From positions 1 to 43,123 of the forward strand of contig NZ_FNEE01000037.1 of assembly GCF_900099905.1 (NCBI RefSeq): DNA of 43,123 nucleotides. Reading direction: 5' to 3'. The notes beneath the pieces were generated by a model. It was not told where the DNA came from, did no database searches, and saw only the letters and a list, made by a program, of their open reading frames with translations. The DNA is from Mesorhizobium muleiense (GTDB taxonomy: Bacteria > Pseudomonadota > Alphaproteobacteria > Rhizobiales > Rhizobiaceae). Each line of letters begins with the position of its first letter. Position 1 is the first letter of the stretch. The position numbers were made by a program, and so were the translations under genes. Below are positions 18,704 through 26,869 of the stretch, piece by piece.

Positions 18704-19305
18704 TTACTTTCGCGCCTCACGCCGGCACTCGCGCACATAGTCCGCCGGGTTATGTCGCCAAGCGCCGAGCGGATTTGCGGCAAGGGGAAGTCCGGGCACT
18801 CCTCGCACCCTCGTCCTCGCGCAACACCGCACGTAACAGAAACGATAGCACGCATTCTCACAATTAACGACGGCTGTTCGGCAGTGGGCTTCGTCGCGAG
18901 CGAGGACGAGAGTGTCGGGTCTACAACCAAATGTCGGAGGTCGGACCCAAATGTCGGAGGTCGGACACGCAAGGCCCTTACCACGTAGGTGATTGAAAGC
19001 TTTATTGACGAGGCGCTCCAATGGCCGGCCCGCAATGCGGGAGATATTGTTAGAGGCGTCTCGAATGACTTCTCCGCGGGACCCGAAGGGCGTCTCAGGC
19101 ATCCTTTGGCACGATTAGTGCAACGGATGATCCGCAAACGTTGCCGATACAATGTGAGGGGAGCGTCACCCAGATTTTTGTGTTGACCGTCCACTCACTC
19201 TTCACCCAGTGGCTGCCGCGCAGGCGCTTGCGGACGCCGGTCAGCCCGATAGCTCATCGATCCAGATCAGCGGAGAACAATACACAGAATGGGAACGAGA
19301 TCAGC
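18704..19305. other. Junction region with unidentified C-terminal-like fragment
   Basis: The minus-strand frame ending at 18704 reads NPLGAWRHNPADYVRECRR just before its stop, which looks like the end of another protein that I cannot name. A short tandem repeat lies at 18927-18965. No intact gene is supported; the S46 peptidase starts at 19306. Confidence 0.3.
18927..18965. repeat. Two-copy tandem repeat, 20-bp period
   Basis: The 19-bp unit CCAAATGTCGGAGGTCGGA occurs twice, separated by one base. A related AGTGTCGGGTCTACAA precedes it. Repeated short motifs of this kind are seen at the ends of IS21-type elements, but no transposase is present, so the origin is uncertain. Confidence 0.5.
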
Positions 19306-21453
19306 ATGAACTCGAATTTTAGTCGTTTGGCCCAAGCCACCGCTATGAACTTGCTCTGGACGTCGGCGAACGAAGGCATGTGGATGCCGGCCCAGATTAC
19401 GGAACTTGGCGCGGCCATGCGCGCGAATGGACTCCAGCTTGATCCCGCGCAGCTCAGCCGTCTAGACACTGCCCCGCTCAACGCGATCGTATCACTGGGC
19501 GGATGTTCAGCTTCCTTCGTCAGTCCGCAAGGACTGGTTGCGACCAACCGTCACTGCGTGCTGGAATCGATCCAGTACAACAGCAAGGAGAGTCAAGACT
19601 ATCTCACCAAGGGATTTCTAGCGAAAAGCCTTGGTGAAGAATTACCCGCGGTGCCCGGCAGCCGCATCTATGTGATCGAGGATATCCGTGATGTGACCGC
19701 CGACATGCTCAAGGGCGTATCGGACAAGCTGAACGGCTTTGCCCGCTATGAGCGGCTCGACAGGAACCGGAAGGCGCTGATCGCCGCATGTGAAGAACAG
19801 CCCAATCGCCGCTGCGACGTGGAGTCCTATTATGGCGGCGCCTCCTACTATCTCCAGCAGAAGCTCGAAATTCAGGACGTGCGCCTAGTCTATGCGCCCG
19901 CGCTCGGCATCGGTAACTTCGGCGGCGAAACGGACAATTGGACGTGGCCGCGCCACACAGGCGACTTCGGTTTTTACCGCGCTTATGTCGCTCCTGATGG
20001 TTCCTCCCGGCCTTATGCGCGCGACAACGTGCCCTACCGGCCGAAGAGCTGGCTGCGCATTGCCTCTAAAGGCGTGCAAGACGGCGATTTCGTCATGGTC
20101 GTCGGCTTTCCCGGAGAAACCAATCGGTTCCGCACGGCGGATGAAGTACGGTTCAATTTCGCGCGGTACGAACCGCTGTTGCAGCATTTGCTGTCGGATT
20201 ATGCGGCCCAGATAAACCAAACCACGGCAGGCAATCGAGAAGCGCAGATCCGCTACGCCTCCATCCTGCAAGGCGTGGAAAACTACAAGAAGAAGTTGGC
20301 GGGCGATCTCGCCGGGGCCAATGCGATCGGGCTCGACGTGCGCAAGGCGATCGAGGAGAAAGCTTATCTCGACTGGGTCGCCGACGATCCCGCGCGGCAG
20401 GCGCGCTATGGCGCAGCGATCGGCGAACTGGGCGCCATGGTGGACGAGAATAGCCAGGCCTCGCTCGAGGGGCTGCGCCAGGCGCTGCTGAACCGCGCGC
20501 AAATGCTCTCATCCGCGCGCACTCTGTATCGCTGGGCCAAGGAGCACGAGAAGCTCGATGAAGACCGCGAACGCGGCTTTCAGGATCGTGACCGTAACCA
20601 GACCGTGGATCAACTGACGCAGATCGAACGCGGTTACCTGCCCGACATCGATCGCAAGCTATTTGAGGCCGCGCTCGATGAATATCGCCGGCTAGACGCA
20701 AAGGACCGCGATACTGCGTTCGAAACGGCTCTGGACCAAATCGGCCTTGACCGACTTTATGCAGAAACCAAACTCGCCGACACGGCCACGCGGCTCGGCT
20801 GGCTCGACAAGCGGGCTGCTGCCTTCGAGGCGTCGGACGATCCTTTCATCAAGCTGGCGGTCGCGCTCTATCCCGGCGACATAGCTGCGGAGCGCGCGGC
20901 GAAGGACCGCGCTGGCCGAGCGCAGGCGGCGCGCGCGACTTATATGCAGGGCCTGCGCGCCTACTGGCAGGCGATTGGCCGGCCGGTGTATCCCGACGCG
21001 AATGGATCGCTGCGCATCACCTGGGGCAAGGTGTCGGGGCGAACACGCGACGGGCAGATCTGGACGCCATTCACCACGGCTGAGGGACTTCTGGCCAAGC
21101 ACACTGGCAAGGGCGAGTTTGATGCGCCCGCCGCCGCCGTCGCTGCGATCCGGGCCAAGAATTATGGCCCCTATGTCGCGCCGGAGCTGGGCACTTTGCC
21201 GGTCGACTTCATGTCCACGGTCGACATTACCAATGGCAATAGCGGCTCGGCCACGCTGAATGGGCGCGGCGAGTTCGTCGGTCTCGCCTTTGATGGCACG
21301 CTCGATGGAGTGATCTCCGATTGGGCATATGCCGCAGACCGCAGTCGAAGCATCCATGTCGACAGTCGCTTCATGCTTTGGACCATGGACAAGATTGACG
21401 GCGCTGCCTGGTTGCTCAAGGAGATGGGAGTGCTGCCGGCGTCGCGTTCATGA
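19306..21453 (+). CDS. S46-family dipeptidyl-peptidase (DPP7/DPP11-like)
   Basis: A 715-residue serine exopeptidase that removes dipeptides from peptide N-termini. The family hallmark N-terminus (NEGMWMPAQI), the catalytic-histidine region SLGGCSASFVSPQGLVATN followed by RHCV, and the nucleophile region TNGNSGSATLNGRGEFVGLA with FDGTLDGVISDW are all present. The end (HVDSRFMLWTMDKIDGAAWL) is normal. Start 19306 is chosen for its position just before the conserved N-terminus. The first 24 residues (MNSNFSRLAQATAMNLLWTS) make a poor signal peptide, unlike the exported relatives. The gene is intact between two decayed regions, suggesting acquisition. P1 specificity cannot be read confidently. 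Confidence 0.9.
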   Translation: MNSNFSRLAQATAMNLLWTSANEGMWMPAQITELGAAMRANGLQLDPAQLSRLDTAPLNAIVSLGGCSASFVSPQGLVATNRHCVLESIQYNSKESQDYLTKGFLAKSLGEELPAVPGSRIYVIEDIRDVTADMLKGVSDKLNGFARYERLDRNRKALIAACEEQPNRRCDVESYYGGASYYLQQKLEIQDVRLVYAPALGIGNFGGETDNWTWPRHTGDFGFYRAYVAPDGSSRPYARDNVPYRPKSWLRIASKGVQDGDFVMVVGFPGETNRFRTADEVRFNFARYEPLLQHLLSDYAAQINQTTAGNREAQIRYASILQGVENYKKKLAGDLAGANAIGLDVRKAIEEKAYLDWVADDPARQARYGAAIGELGAMVDENSQASLEGLRQALLNRAQMLSSARTLYRWAKEHEKLDEDRERGFQDRDRNQTVDQLTQIERGYLPDIDRKLFEAALDEYRRLDAKDRDTAFETALDQIGLDRLYAETKLADTATRLGWLDKRAAAFEASDDPFIKLAVALYPGDIAAERAAKDRAGRAQAARATYMQGLRAYWQAIGRPVYPDANGSLRITWGKVSGRTRDGQIWTPFTTAEGLLAKHTGKGEFDAPAAAVAAIRAKNYGPYVAPELGTLPVDFMSTVDITNGNSGSATLNGRGEFVGLAFDGTLDGVISDWAYAADRSRSIHVDSRFMLWTMDKIDGAAWLLKEMGVLPASRS

Positions 21454-21516
21454 GCGGGGTAGTCTGGCGGTAGGCGGCCTGTCGGCGTCATACCTCCACA
21501 AATCCCCCTTGGAATT

Positions 21517-22090
21517 TTAGACAAATCCCGTGTGGAAGCGCCGCCTCAGCCGGTCTTGCAGCGCCTGCCGGTCGGCGACGAGGTCGTCGCAGCGACCCGG
21601 CGCCGCTGCCCGGCCATCAATTGTCCAATCGGCGCCCACGTGCCAACACAAACACGCCGCAGTCATAAGCATTCGGCTGTCGGGTCATGGGGGCTGCCTC
21701 GAAGGTGCCGTTCAGCACCCTTGCGAGCTGGTTTGCAGGCTCGTCGTTGTGGCCCTGTCCGGGAGGAGTCGTGGTGATAGGCGACCCGCTCCGGGTTGCG
21801 GCCATCAACGAGCAGCAGCGAGCAATGGGTGCTGTCGCTGGTACGATTGCCATTGCTCACTGGCACGAATAGGAAGTCGGCTGGGCCGACAGCTCGATTA
21901 TAGATGACCTGCAATGTCTCTTGCGCGTTCTGCGACCCTGCGTAACGCATTTGATCCACCTCGCGACCCAAGTTCCATGTTCCAGTCTGCCAATTATGCG
22001 ACTTTAGAAGTACAAACCATGAACGCTGTGGCCGCGTGGTTATTGAGTTCCAATCGCTATTTAGTCTGCTTGCATGTTCCGAAATGACCG
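21517..22090 (-). pseudogene. C48 (Ulp1-type SUMO protease) effector remnant, NopD/XopD-like
   Basis: Three minus-strand frames join into the C-terminal catalytic domain of a NopD/XopD-type deSUMOylating type III effector. They read VIYNRAVGPADFLFVPVS, then the catalytic His and Asp segments (HCSLLLVDGRNPERVAYHHD), then after a shift near 21765 GHNDEPANQLARVLNG, then the Gln/Cys segment RQPNAYDCGVFVLA, then after another shift ADRQALQDRLRRRFHTGFV and a stop. The His-Asp-Gln-Cys set is all recognisable but never in one frame, and the N-terminal repeat region is gone. It therefore marks past contact with a symbiosis or type III secretion region. Confidence 0.72.
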
Positions 22091-22485
22091 CGTTGGGCCC
22101 GCAAGCTGACAGGCGGCTTTGCGGACCACTGGGTAGAAAGGAGTCATCCGCCACGACGTTGCGCACAGCCCGGAGGTGCAACTCCAACGCATGATGCGTA
22201 TCTTATAGCGAGTTTAGGTCTATATGGAACTCAAACGCACCTCCGGTCTGCAGATCACCACGTCGTATTCAGCGCGTGCGCATTTTCGAGAAGTCGGCAC
22301 CGACGACTAGCAGGTTCTCATGTTCCATCTTGGCCCCTCCGGCATCATCCTTATTGATACTGCTTGGCACCATGACTTCGAACCTGACCGACGTCACAAG
22401 GTCATCGCTCACACTCGACACCCACGCTCAACCGGAATCGTCAATATGCAGCAACATTTCTGCATCGACATCAGCTGATACGTCA
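22091..22485. other. No gene seen
   Basis: This stretch probably held the upstream part of the effector gene but nothing clearly homologous remains. Frames on both strands give low-complexity serine/threonine-rich translations. Confidence 0.3.
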
Positions 22486-22884
22486 TCAGCAATAGTCATC
22501 GATCGAGTCGCCAAGGTCCTCTCCAGCTAGTTCGCAGAAGTGCTTCAGAGCGCCCTTGAGACTGAAGAAGGTGAATTCGCTTCGGTGATGGAAAAGGCCA
22601 TCATGGATTGAAATGTGGGCCACTGCCCAATTCTTTATGGCGTCGCCGGCAAAATGAGTGAGTACGATCAGGTCATCGTCCTTGAGATTCCGGTCGACGA
22701 CGAGGCTCGTGGAGAGCTGGTTGCGCGCGAAGATACTTCCGAAAGAGAGGCGCGATTCATAAAGAAGAAGGGCGTCGTCGGTGAATTCGTCCGGGCACGC
22801 CGGAAATTCGGTTGGAACCTTCCAGCGGACCTGGACCGCAAGAGGGGTCAGAGATGGGTAGAGTGTTTCTGCCTGGTTAAGCAT
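22486..22884 (-). CDS. Small protein of unknown function
   Basis: A 132-residue protein beginning MLNQAETLYPSLTPLAVQVR and ending in an acidic tail GEDLGDSIDDYC. A GAGGA ribosome-binding site lies seven bases before the ATG at 22884, and the composition is that of an ordinary soluble protein. It has no signal peptide or membrane segment. I do not recognise the family. It stands alone between the effector remnant and the kinase remnant, so context gives no function. Confidence 0.5.
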   Translation of the reverse strand: MLNQAETLYPSLTPLAVQVRWKVPTEFPACPDEFTDDALLLYESRLSFGSIFARNQLSTSLVVDRNLKDDDLIVLTHFAGDAIKNWAVAHISIHDGLFHHRSEFTFFSLKGALKHFCELAGEDLGDSIDDYC

Positions 22885-23449
22885 TCTTCAATCCTCGCGG
22901 CGTGAGTGCCTCAATGATCAGCCTTGCCGAGAAACGACACTTGGTAAAGACTTGCGACCGCAAAGATCGGGTGGCCGTGTCACTAAATGCATATAGCCCT
23001 AGCGACTGCTATACCTGATTGAGTGTTGCGCGCCCGCCACGCTCGGACTGAGCGATTTGACGGCGATGCTTGCACCGTCAACAACGTGATTCGAGACAGC
23101 ATGAGACATGGCTGCATGAGTGGCCCAAGGGTCACCGCCTAACCCGTAACATCCTGAAATCCGTTGCGGCCTGCTTGGTGGCGAAGCCGTACGTCCACCA
23201 CCCTTGCCATCGACGTCCAGACGGATCCCCTGGATCGGCAGCTTTCAGGAAATGGCTTGGGCAATTCGAGCGGCTGGAATGAGGCGCAAAGCCGCCGTTC
23301 ACCTCTCCTTCGAGTCAGCGCTCCGACCGGCCAAAATCGTCGAGGCCTCCAACAAGGTGAAATGGGTATTTCACACTGACGCGCAACCCGGGGTGATGAA
23401 GGTATGCCAAAACCCACCGAGCCTGATTGGCGATCCAGCGTTAGCCGTC
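22885..23449. other. No gene seen; contains a 7-bp inverted repeat
   Basis: No frame in this interval has recognisable homology. The only structure noticed is TTGACGG-N11-CCGTCAA at 23057-23081, a perfect 7-bp inverted repeat of unknown meaning. Confidence 0.3.
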
Positions 23450-24590
23450 TCAACCTGAAATCGCGGCAACGTTTGCCGACGACTGATCCAATGCCAACCG
23501 CTCCATTTCCGGGCGACTGTGTTCACGGGCGGCAAGAATCTGGGCTCTTGTCTGCTTGAGTTGCTCAAGACCGAGAACCAAGGCGCCCTGCAGCCGCTTG
23601 CGGTCGCCGAGAATATCCTGGTCAATCTGCGCGATATCGCGTGGATCGATCGCGCGTGAGGGATCGAAGACAAAGCGGGCTTCGACGGACCTTCGCCAAT
23701 TTAACAACTTCTGCGCCGTTTTGGGTTCGAATCCGGACACGCTGTAGAGCTTGTTCCTCTCGACATCGAGCGCTGTTTCGACGCCATACGACTCCAGGAC
23801 CTGTTTCTTTCCCGGTCCGATGCTCTCGATCTTTGCCGATGAGATTTCAAAGTTGTCCAGGAACCGGTGCAGTTGCGCCTGACGGCGGTTGCGCTCGAGC
23901 TCCGAGATCCTGGCTACCGTTTGGAAGGTAAGATGTCCCATTCGCGCCTGAGCCCGGCGAGCACCGTTTTTTGCCTGTCGAAGGCATCCGGCCCGGCTCT
24001 CTGCATCCACGTGGTTTGCGCGTTTTTCCACTGGGTGGCGGCCTCGCCGGCGATGCGCCGGTATTCCGCAGCCTCACTGTCCCTGTTCAAGAAACCTCTC
24101 AACCCCAGAAAAACCCCCAAGGCAATGCCCAGCACCCAGATCTGCGCCATCATCAAGCCAGCGACGCCGACTACTGCGGCCGCTACTCCTGCCCGGAAGT
24201 TGGTGCGGCGCGCGTGCCCCTTGAGCTTCAAGGCGTTGGGATCTGGTGTCACATTCTTCTCGGGGACGGTCGGCACCGGCCCGGGATGCGGGATGGCGTC
24301 CACCTGCGCTGGAATCCGGCGATATCGAAAAGCGTCGCCCCGCTGGCGGGAACAACGGTTGAGAACAGCGGGACGCCAGTGGCGCCTTCCATTTTGCACC
24401 AAGGGCACGGCGATGAGCCAAGTGACCAGTGGCTGGAATTGGCGGAGCACTGCTTGAGGTTCGCTTCAAGTTCGGCCAAGGCAGCCACCCAGTCCCGGGC
24501 CACGGGCCTGCCAGCCGACGTTCCTTTTTGCGAGAAGGCATCCTCAAACATTTTTGCAAGTCGTGGGCCGACGGTGGAACGCGCCCCGAA
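23450..24590 (-). pseudogene. C-terminal part of a YegI-like Ser/Thr kinase with helix-hairpin-helix domain
   Basis: Three minus-strand frames form the non-kinase half of a YegI-like protein. First comes the end of the kinase fold and the zinc-ribbon-like SSPCPWCKMEGATGVPLF, then after a shift near 24315 a membrane segment (AGVAAAVVGVAGLMMAQIWV), then after a shift near 23935 a coiled coil and a helix-hairpin-helix core (KIESIGPGKKQVLESYGVET, SGFEPKTAQKLLNWR). The N-terminal kinase domain is absent: minus-strand similarity fades near 24590, where a plus-strand gene end begins. Such kinases usually sit with a PP2C phosphatase and a VWA protein; neither is present here. Confidence 0.65.
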
Positions 24591-24593
24591 ACC

Positions 24594-24704
24594 CGAAGCT
24601 TCTTGCAGGCCGAGAAGGAACTGGACGGCAAGGGCTGGCTTCCCGCAGCGTTGCGGGCGACGGTCAAAGTAGAAAGCGAAAGTATGGCAATCGCCGCCGA
24701 CTAA
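24594..24704 (+). pseudogene. C-terminal remnant of an unidentified (possibly ParB-like) gene
   Basis: The plus strand reads EKELDGKGWLPAALRATVKV and ends SMAIAAD at a TAA (24702-24704). A strong hairpin begins ten bases after this stop, as for a real gene end. The GWLP-LR pattern resembles the end of ParB-like proteins of mobile elements, but this is a weak match. It faces the truncated kinase and marks a recombination junction. Confidence 0.3.
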
Positions 24705-24713
24705 GCACGGTTC

Positions 24714-24753
24714 GCATTCAAGGTCAGGGCAGCGATGCCCCGACCTTGAATGC
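24714..24753 (+). terminator. Long hairpin after the 24704 stop
   Basis: GCATTCAAGGTC pairs perfectly with GACCTTGAATGC (12 bp), then after one mismatch GGGCA pairs with TGCCC around a GCGA loop. No T-run follows, so it may be a terminator, an mRNA end-stabiliser or a repetitive palindromic element. It is the strongest hairpin noticed in the window. Confidence 0.5.
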
Positions 24754-24982
24754 GTCCGGAATGTCTTTCGAGCCGGTATCGAACCCGCCAAGGCCAGGCG
24801 AGCGTGCCCCTGGCCCGCCCCTCGCGCTCCCCCTCCCGTCTGAGGCAGAGCGCAAAGCATCTACTATCTAGGTGGACGACGTTTACTCCATTTCCGCCCA
24901 CGGCGCATCTTTCGCGCTCTGCATGTCAGCCGGAACGGCCAGATCCTGGAAGCAGACGGCGGCACTGCACGCCACTCAGCGG
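24754..24982. other. Spacer without a supported gene
   Basis: This stretch separates the hairpin from the end of the DUF2235 gene. No intrinsic terminator for the minus-strand operon was identified. Confidence 0.3.
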
Positions 24983-26170
24983 TCAGTGGATCTCGCCAAC
25001 CGCCTTTCCAGGCTGTTCGGCATCGACCCAACCCATCACCGCGTCAAGATCGACGCCCTTGCGAGTCGACCACTCAACCAAATTGGCGGGCCGGTAGCTT
25101 GACGAGTGGCGATACCGCTCGAAGACCGAGCCATCAATCGTCTCATTGACATTGATGTACGTCGCATCCGGGTCCCGGCCGGGAGGGGATGCAATGGGCC
25201 GAAGATGCCTCTTGCTGAGGATGGCGTAGGAGCCGCGCATGAACTCCCGGTAAGAGTCTGAAATCGGAGCGTCGAGGGCCCCGTCGTCCACCTCGATGTC
25301 GCTCCTGAACGCGAGACCGTGGGACCGGGCCTTTTCGATGATCCAGCTGAGAGGAGCCTGTGCAAGCAGATCATTCGGGTATCCGCCGCCCACATTACCG
25401 TGGGCGCCAGCAAACCAACGCTGCTCGACACTGCTGTAGGGACGCGGCGGTGCGATCACCGCCTGGGGATCGGTAGGGATTCTCTTCGTCCATAACGTCG
25501 GCATGAAGCTGTTGCGATGCTCATCGAGGGCAAGGGCGTGAAACGCATTCTCGATTGGCACCCTCAAGCCCGTGTCCAGAAATCGGAAACTGGTCCGACT
25601 GATGCCTTCCCAGCTGAACGCGGGAATGCCGAGCGCGCCGACAGTGTCCCAGACGGCCACCAGCTTGATCGGCACGCGGCGGGAGTATTTCAGCATCCAG
25701 CGTTCTTCCAGGGCAGAGGCCTTCAGCGGGCCTGCGACCAAGTCGTCATGAAGCTTCCACACGGTCAGCGCGTCGCGTCGGCGGTACCGGGCGAACAACT
25801 GGTTGACGCTTAACGGGGCACCCGGCCTCAACAGGCCACACTTGGTGATAAAGCCTGTCAGAGAACGCGCAGTGAAGGCGCCACGGCTGAAGCCGAACAC
25901 GAAGATGTCGTCACCATCGTTGTAGTTTTCGACCAGCCACTCATAGGCATCAAGGATATTCCTGAGCAGCCCCTTCCCAAAGGCTCCGCCAATGACTCCG
26001 TTCACCCCGATATCATAGTAGGCGAGCTGGGCTGGGTTTCCGGTGTCTTTCGTTGAACACAGGGCGCGCAAGCGCCAGACATTGGTGTTGTCCGACACGG
26101 AATTCCAGGTTCCATCAAGGAAAACCGCCAGCCGCTTCTTACCCGGTCCCGCTGCCGATAATGATTCCAT
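24983..26170 (-). CDS. DUF2235 alpha/beta hydrolase (Tle1-like phospholipase family)
   Basis: A 395-residue serine hydrolase. It opens KKRLAVFLDGTWNSVSDNTN, the DUF2235 signature, continues DIGVNGVIGGAFGKGL, and has the nucleophile elbow GFSRG at residues 93-97 (Ser95), then AWDTVGALGIP and HALALDEHRNSFMPTLW with the likely Asp and His. Start 26170 is chosen because AAGGAAG lies five bases upstream; a longer start at 26200 lacks one. The family includes type VI secretion phospholipases (Tle1) but also many chromosomal enzymes. No VgrG, PAAR or Tli-type immunity gene is seen, so secretion is not assumed. It is the last intact gene of the minus-strand lipase/protease operon. Confidence 0.85.
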   Translation of the reverse strand: MESLSAAGPGKKRLAVFLDGTWNSVSDNTNVWRLRALCSTKDTGNPAQLAYYDIGVNGVIGGAFGKGLLRNILDAYEWLVENYNDGDDIFVFGFSRGAFTARSLTGFITKCGLLRPGAPLSVNQLFARYRRRDALTVWKLHDDLVAGPLKASALEERWMLKYSRRVPIKLVAVWDTVGALGIPAFSWEGISRTSFRFLDTGLRVPIENAFHALALDEHRNSFMPTLWTKRIPTDPQAVIAPPRPYSSVEQRWFAGAHGNVGGGYPNDLLAQAPLSWIIEKARSHGLAFRSDIEVDDGALDAPISDSYREFMRGSYAILSKRHLRPIASPPGRDPDATYINVNETIDGSVFERYRHSSSYRPANLVEWSTRKGVDLDAVMGWVDAEQPGKAVGEIH

Positions 26171-26260
26171 TTCGCTTCCTTGAAAAGGAAGACAGACCAC
26201 GACATATGGCGGCTGTCCAGCGGTCCTAAGTCAGCGCCCTCCGGAGATTCTGTCCGGTTG

Positions 26261-26594
26261 CTAAGAAGGTGGGGTAACGCGGCCACAGATGGTGACAAAG
26301 GCTGAACTGCCCCAAGCGGCACGAGGCGCGAACAAGATCGAGTAGTCGCGGCTGCTGGTCGTGGGCCGGCCGATGGTGATCATGGACACGCCGACGTAGC
26401 TCCCGGTCTTGAAGCGGCCGATGAATTCGACAGGCATCGCCTATGTAGCGGAAGCACCCGTCGCGCCGGTCGAGCTTGAACCTCAGTGTCGGGTTCGGTT
26501 GCGTTGGTTCTTCCTGGGCCCTTGCCGGAGCAGATATGAGAATGGCGGCGCCGACAGCCCAGAGCAGCGGCCATTTGGAGGCACTATGGCGCAT
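26261..26594 (-). pseudogene. Small exported protein with one frameshift
   Basis: The ATG at 26594 shares its A with the stop of the preceding gene (TGATG). The N-terminus is a good signal peptide (MRHSASKWPLLWAVGAAILI, cleavage near ARAQ). The mature part starts EEPTQPNPTLRFKLDRR, reads DGCFRYIGDA, and at about 26438 loses one base; the correct continuation in the next frame is VEFIGRFKTGSYVGVSMITI and ends FVTICGRVTPPS at 26261. The whole protein would be about 110 residues and periplasmic. The indel sits in a short C run and may be a sequencing error. I do not recognise the family. A role as inhibitor or partner of the adjacent lipases is possible. Confidence 0.5.
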
Positions 26595-26869
26595 CACTTG
26601 GTCTCGGGGTCGGGCTCACCAAAGGTCTTCACGAAGATGGCCTTGCCAGTGCCTGAAATTTGCTTCTGGATGTCCCAGTCGAGCTTGCTGTCCCTGATGT
26701 AGAGACTGAGGGTACAAATCTCGCCGCGGCAGGCACTTGGCGTTGAGGACTGCTTGTCCTGGATAGAATATGAGGCGATATATCCAACGATAACGTCCTT
26801 GCAGTCCGTGTCGGGTAAGCGGCAAGGCGGCGCGTTTGACACTTTGCTACTTAAGGAGTTCCGGTGCAT
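26594..26869 (-). CDS. Small cysteine-containing protein of unknown function
   Basis: About 91 residues starting MHRNSLSSKVSNAPPCRLPD, with four cysteines and a C-terminal segment SLYIRDSKLDWDIQKQISGT. The start overlaps the patatin gene by 23 bases; a GTG slightly downstream is an alternative, and neither has a strong ribosome-binding site. The stop overlaps the next gene by one base. Its tight placement between the phospholipase and the exported protein suggests it is expressed with them. The family is not recognised. Confidence 0.5.
   Translation of the reverse strand: MHRNSLSSKVSNAPPCRLPDTDCKDVIVGYIASYSIQDKQSSTPSACRGEICTLSLYIRDSKLDWDIQKQISGTGKAIFVKTFGEPDPETK

Noticed and set aside
22101..22113. 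tts-box-like sequence (minus-strand CCTGTCAGCTTGC) before the effector remnant
   Set aside because: Only the first half of the motif matches and the rest diverges; not enough to call a TtsI site.
22276..22530. Plus-strand 84-codon frame
   Set aside because: Serine/threonine-rich translation, no ribosome-binding site, and partial overlap with the end of the better-supported minus-strand gene.
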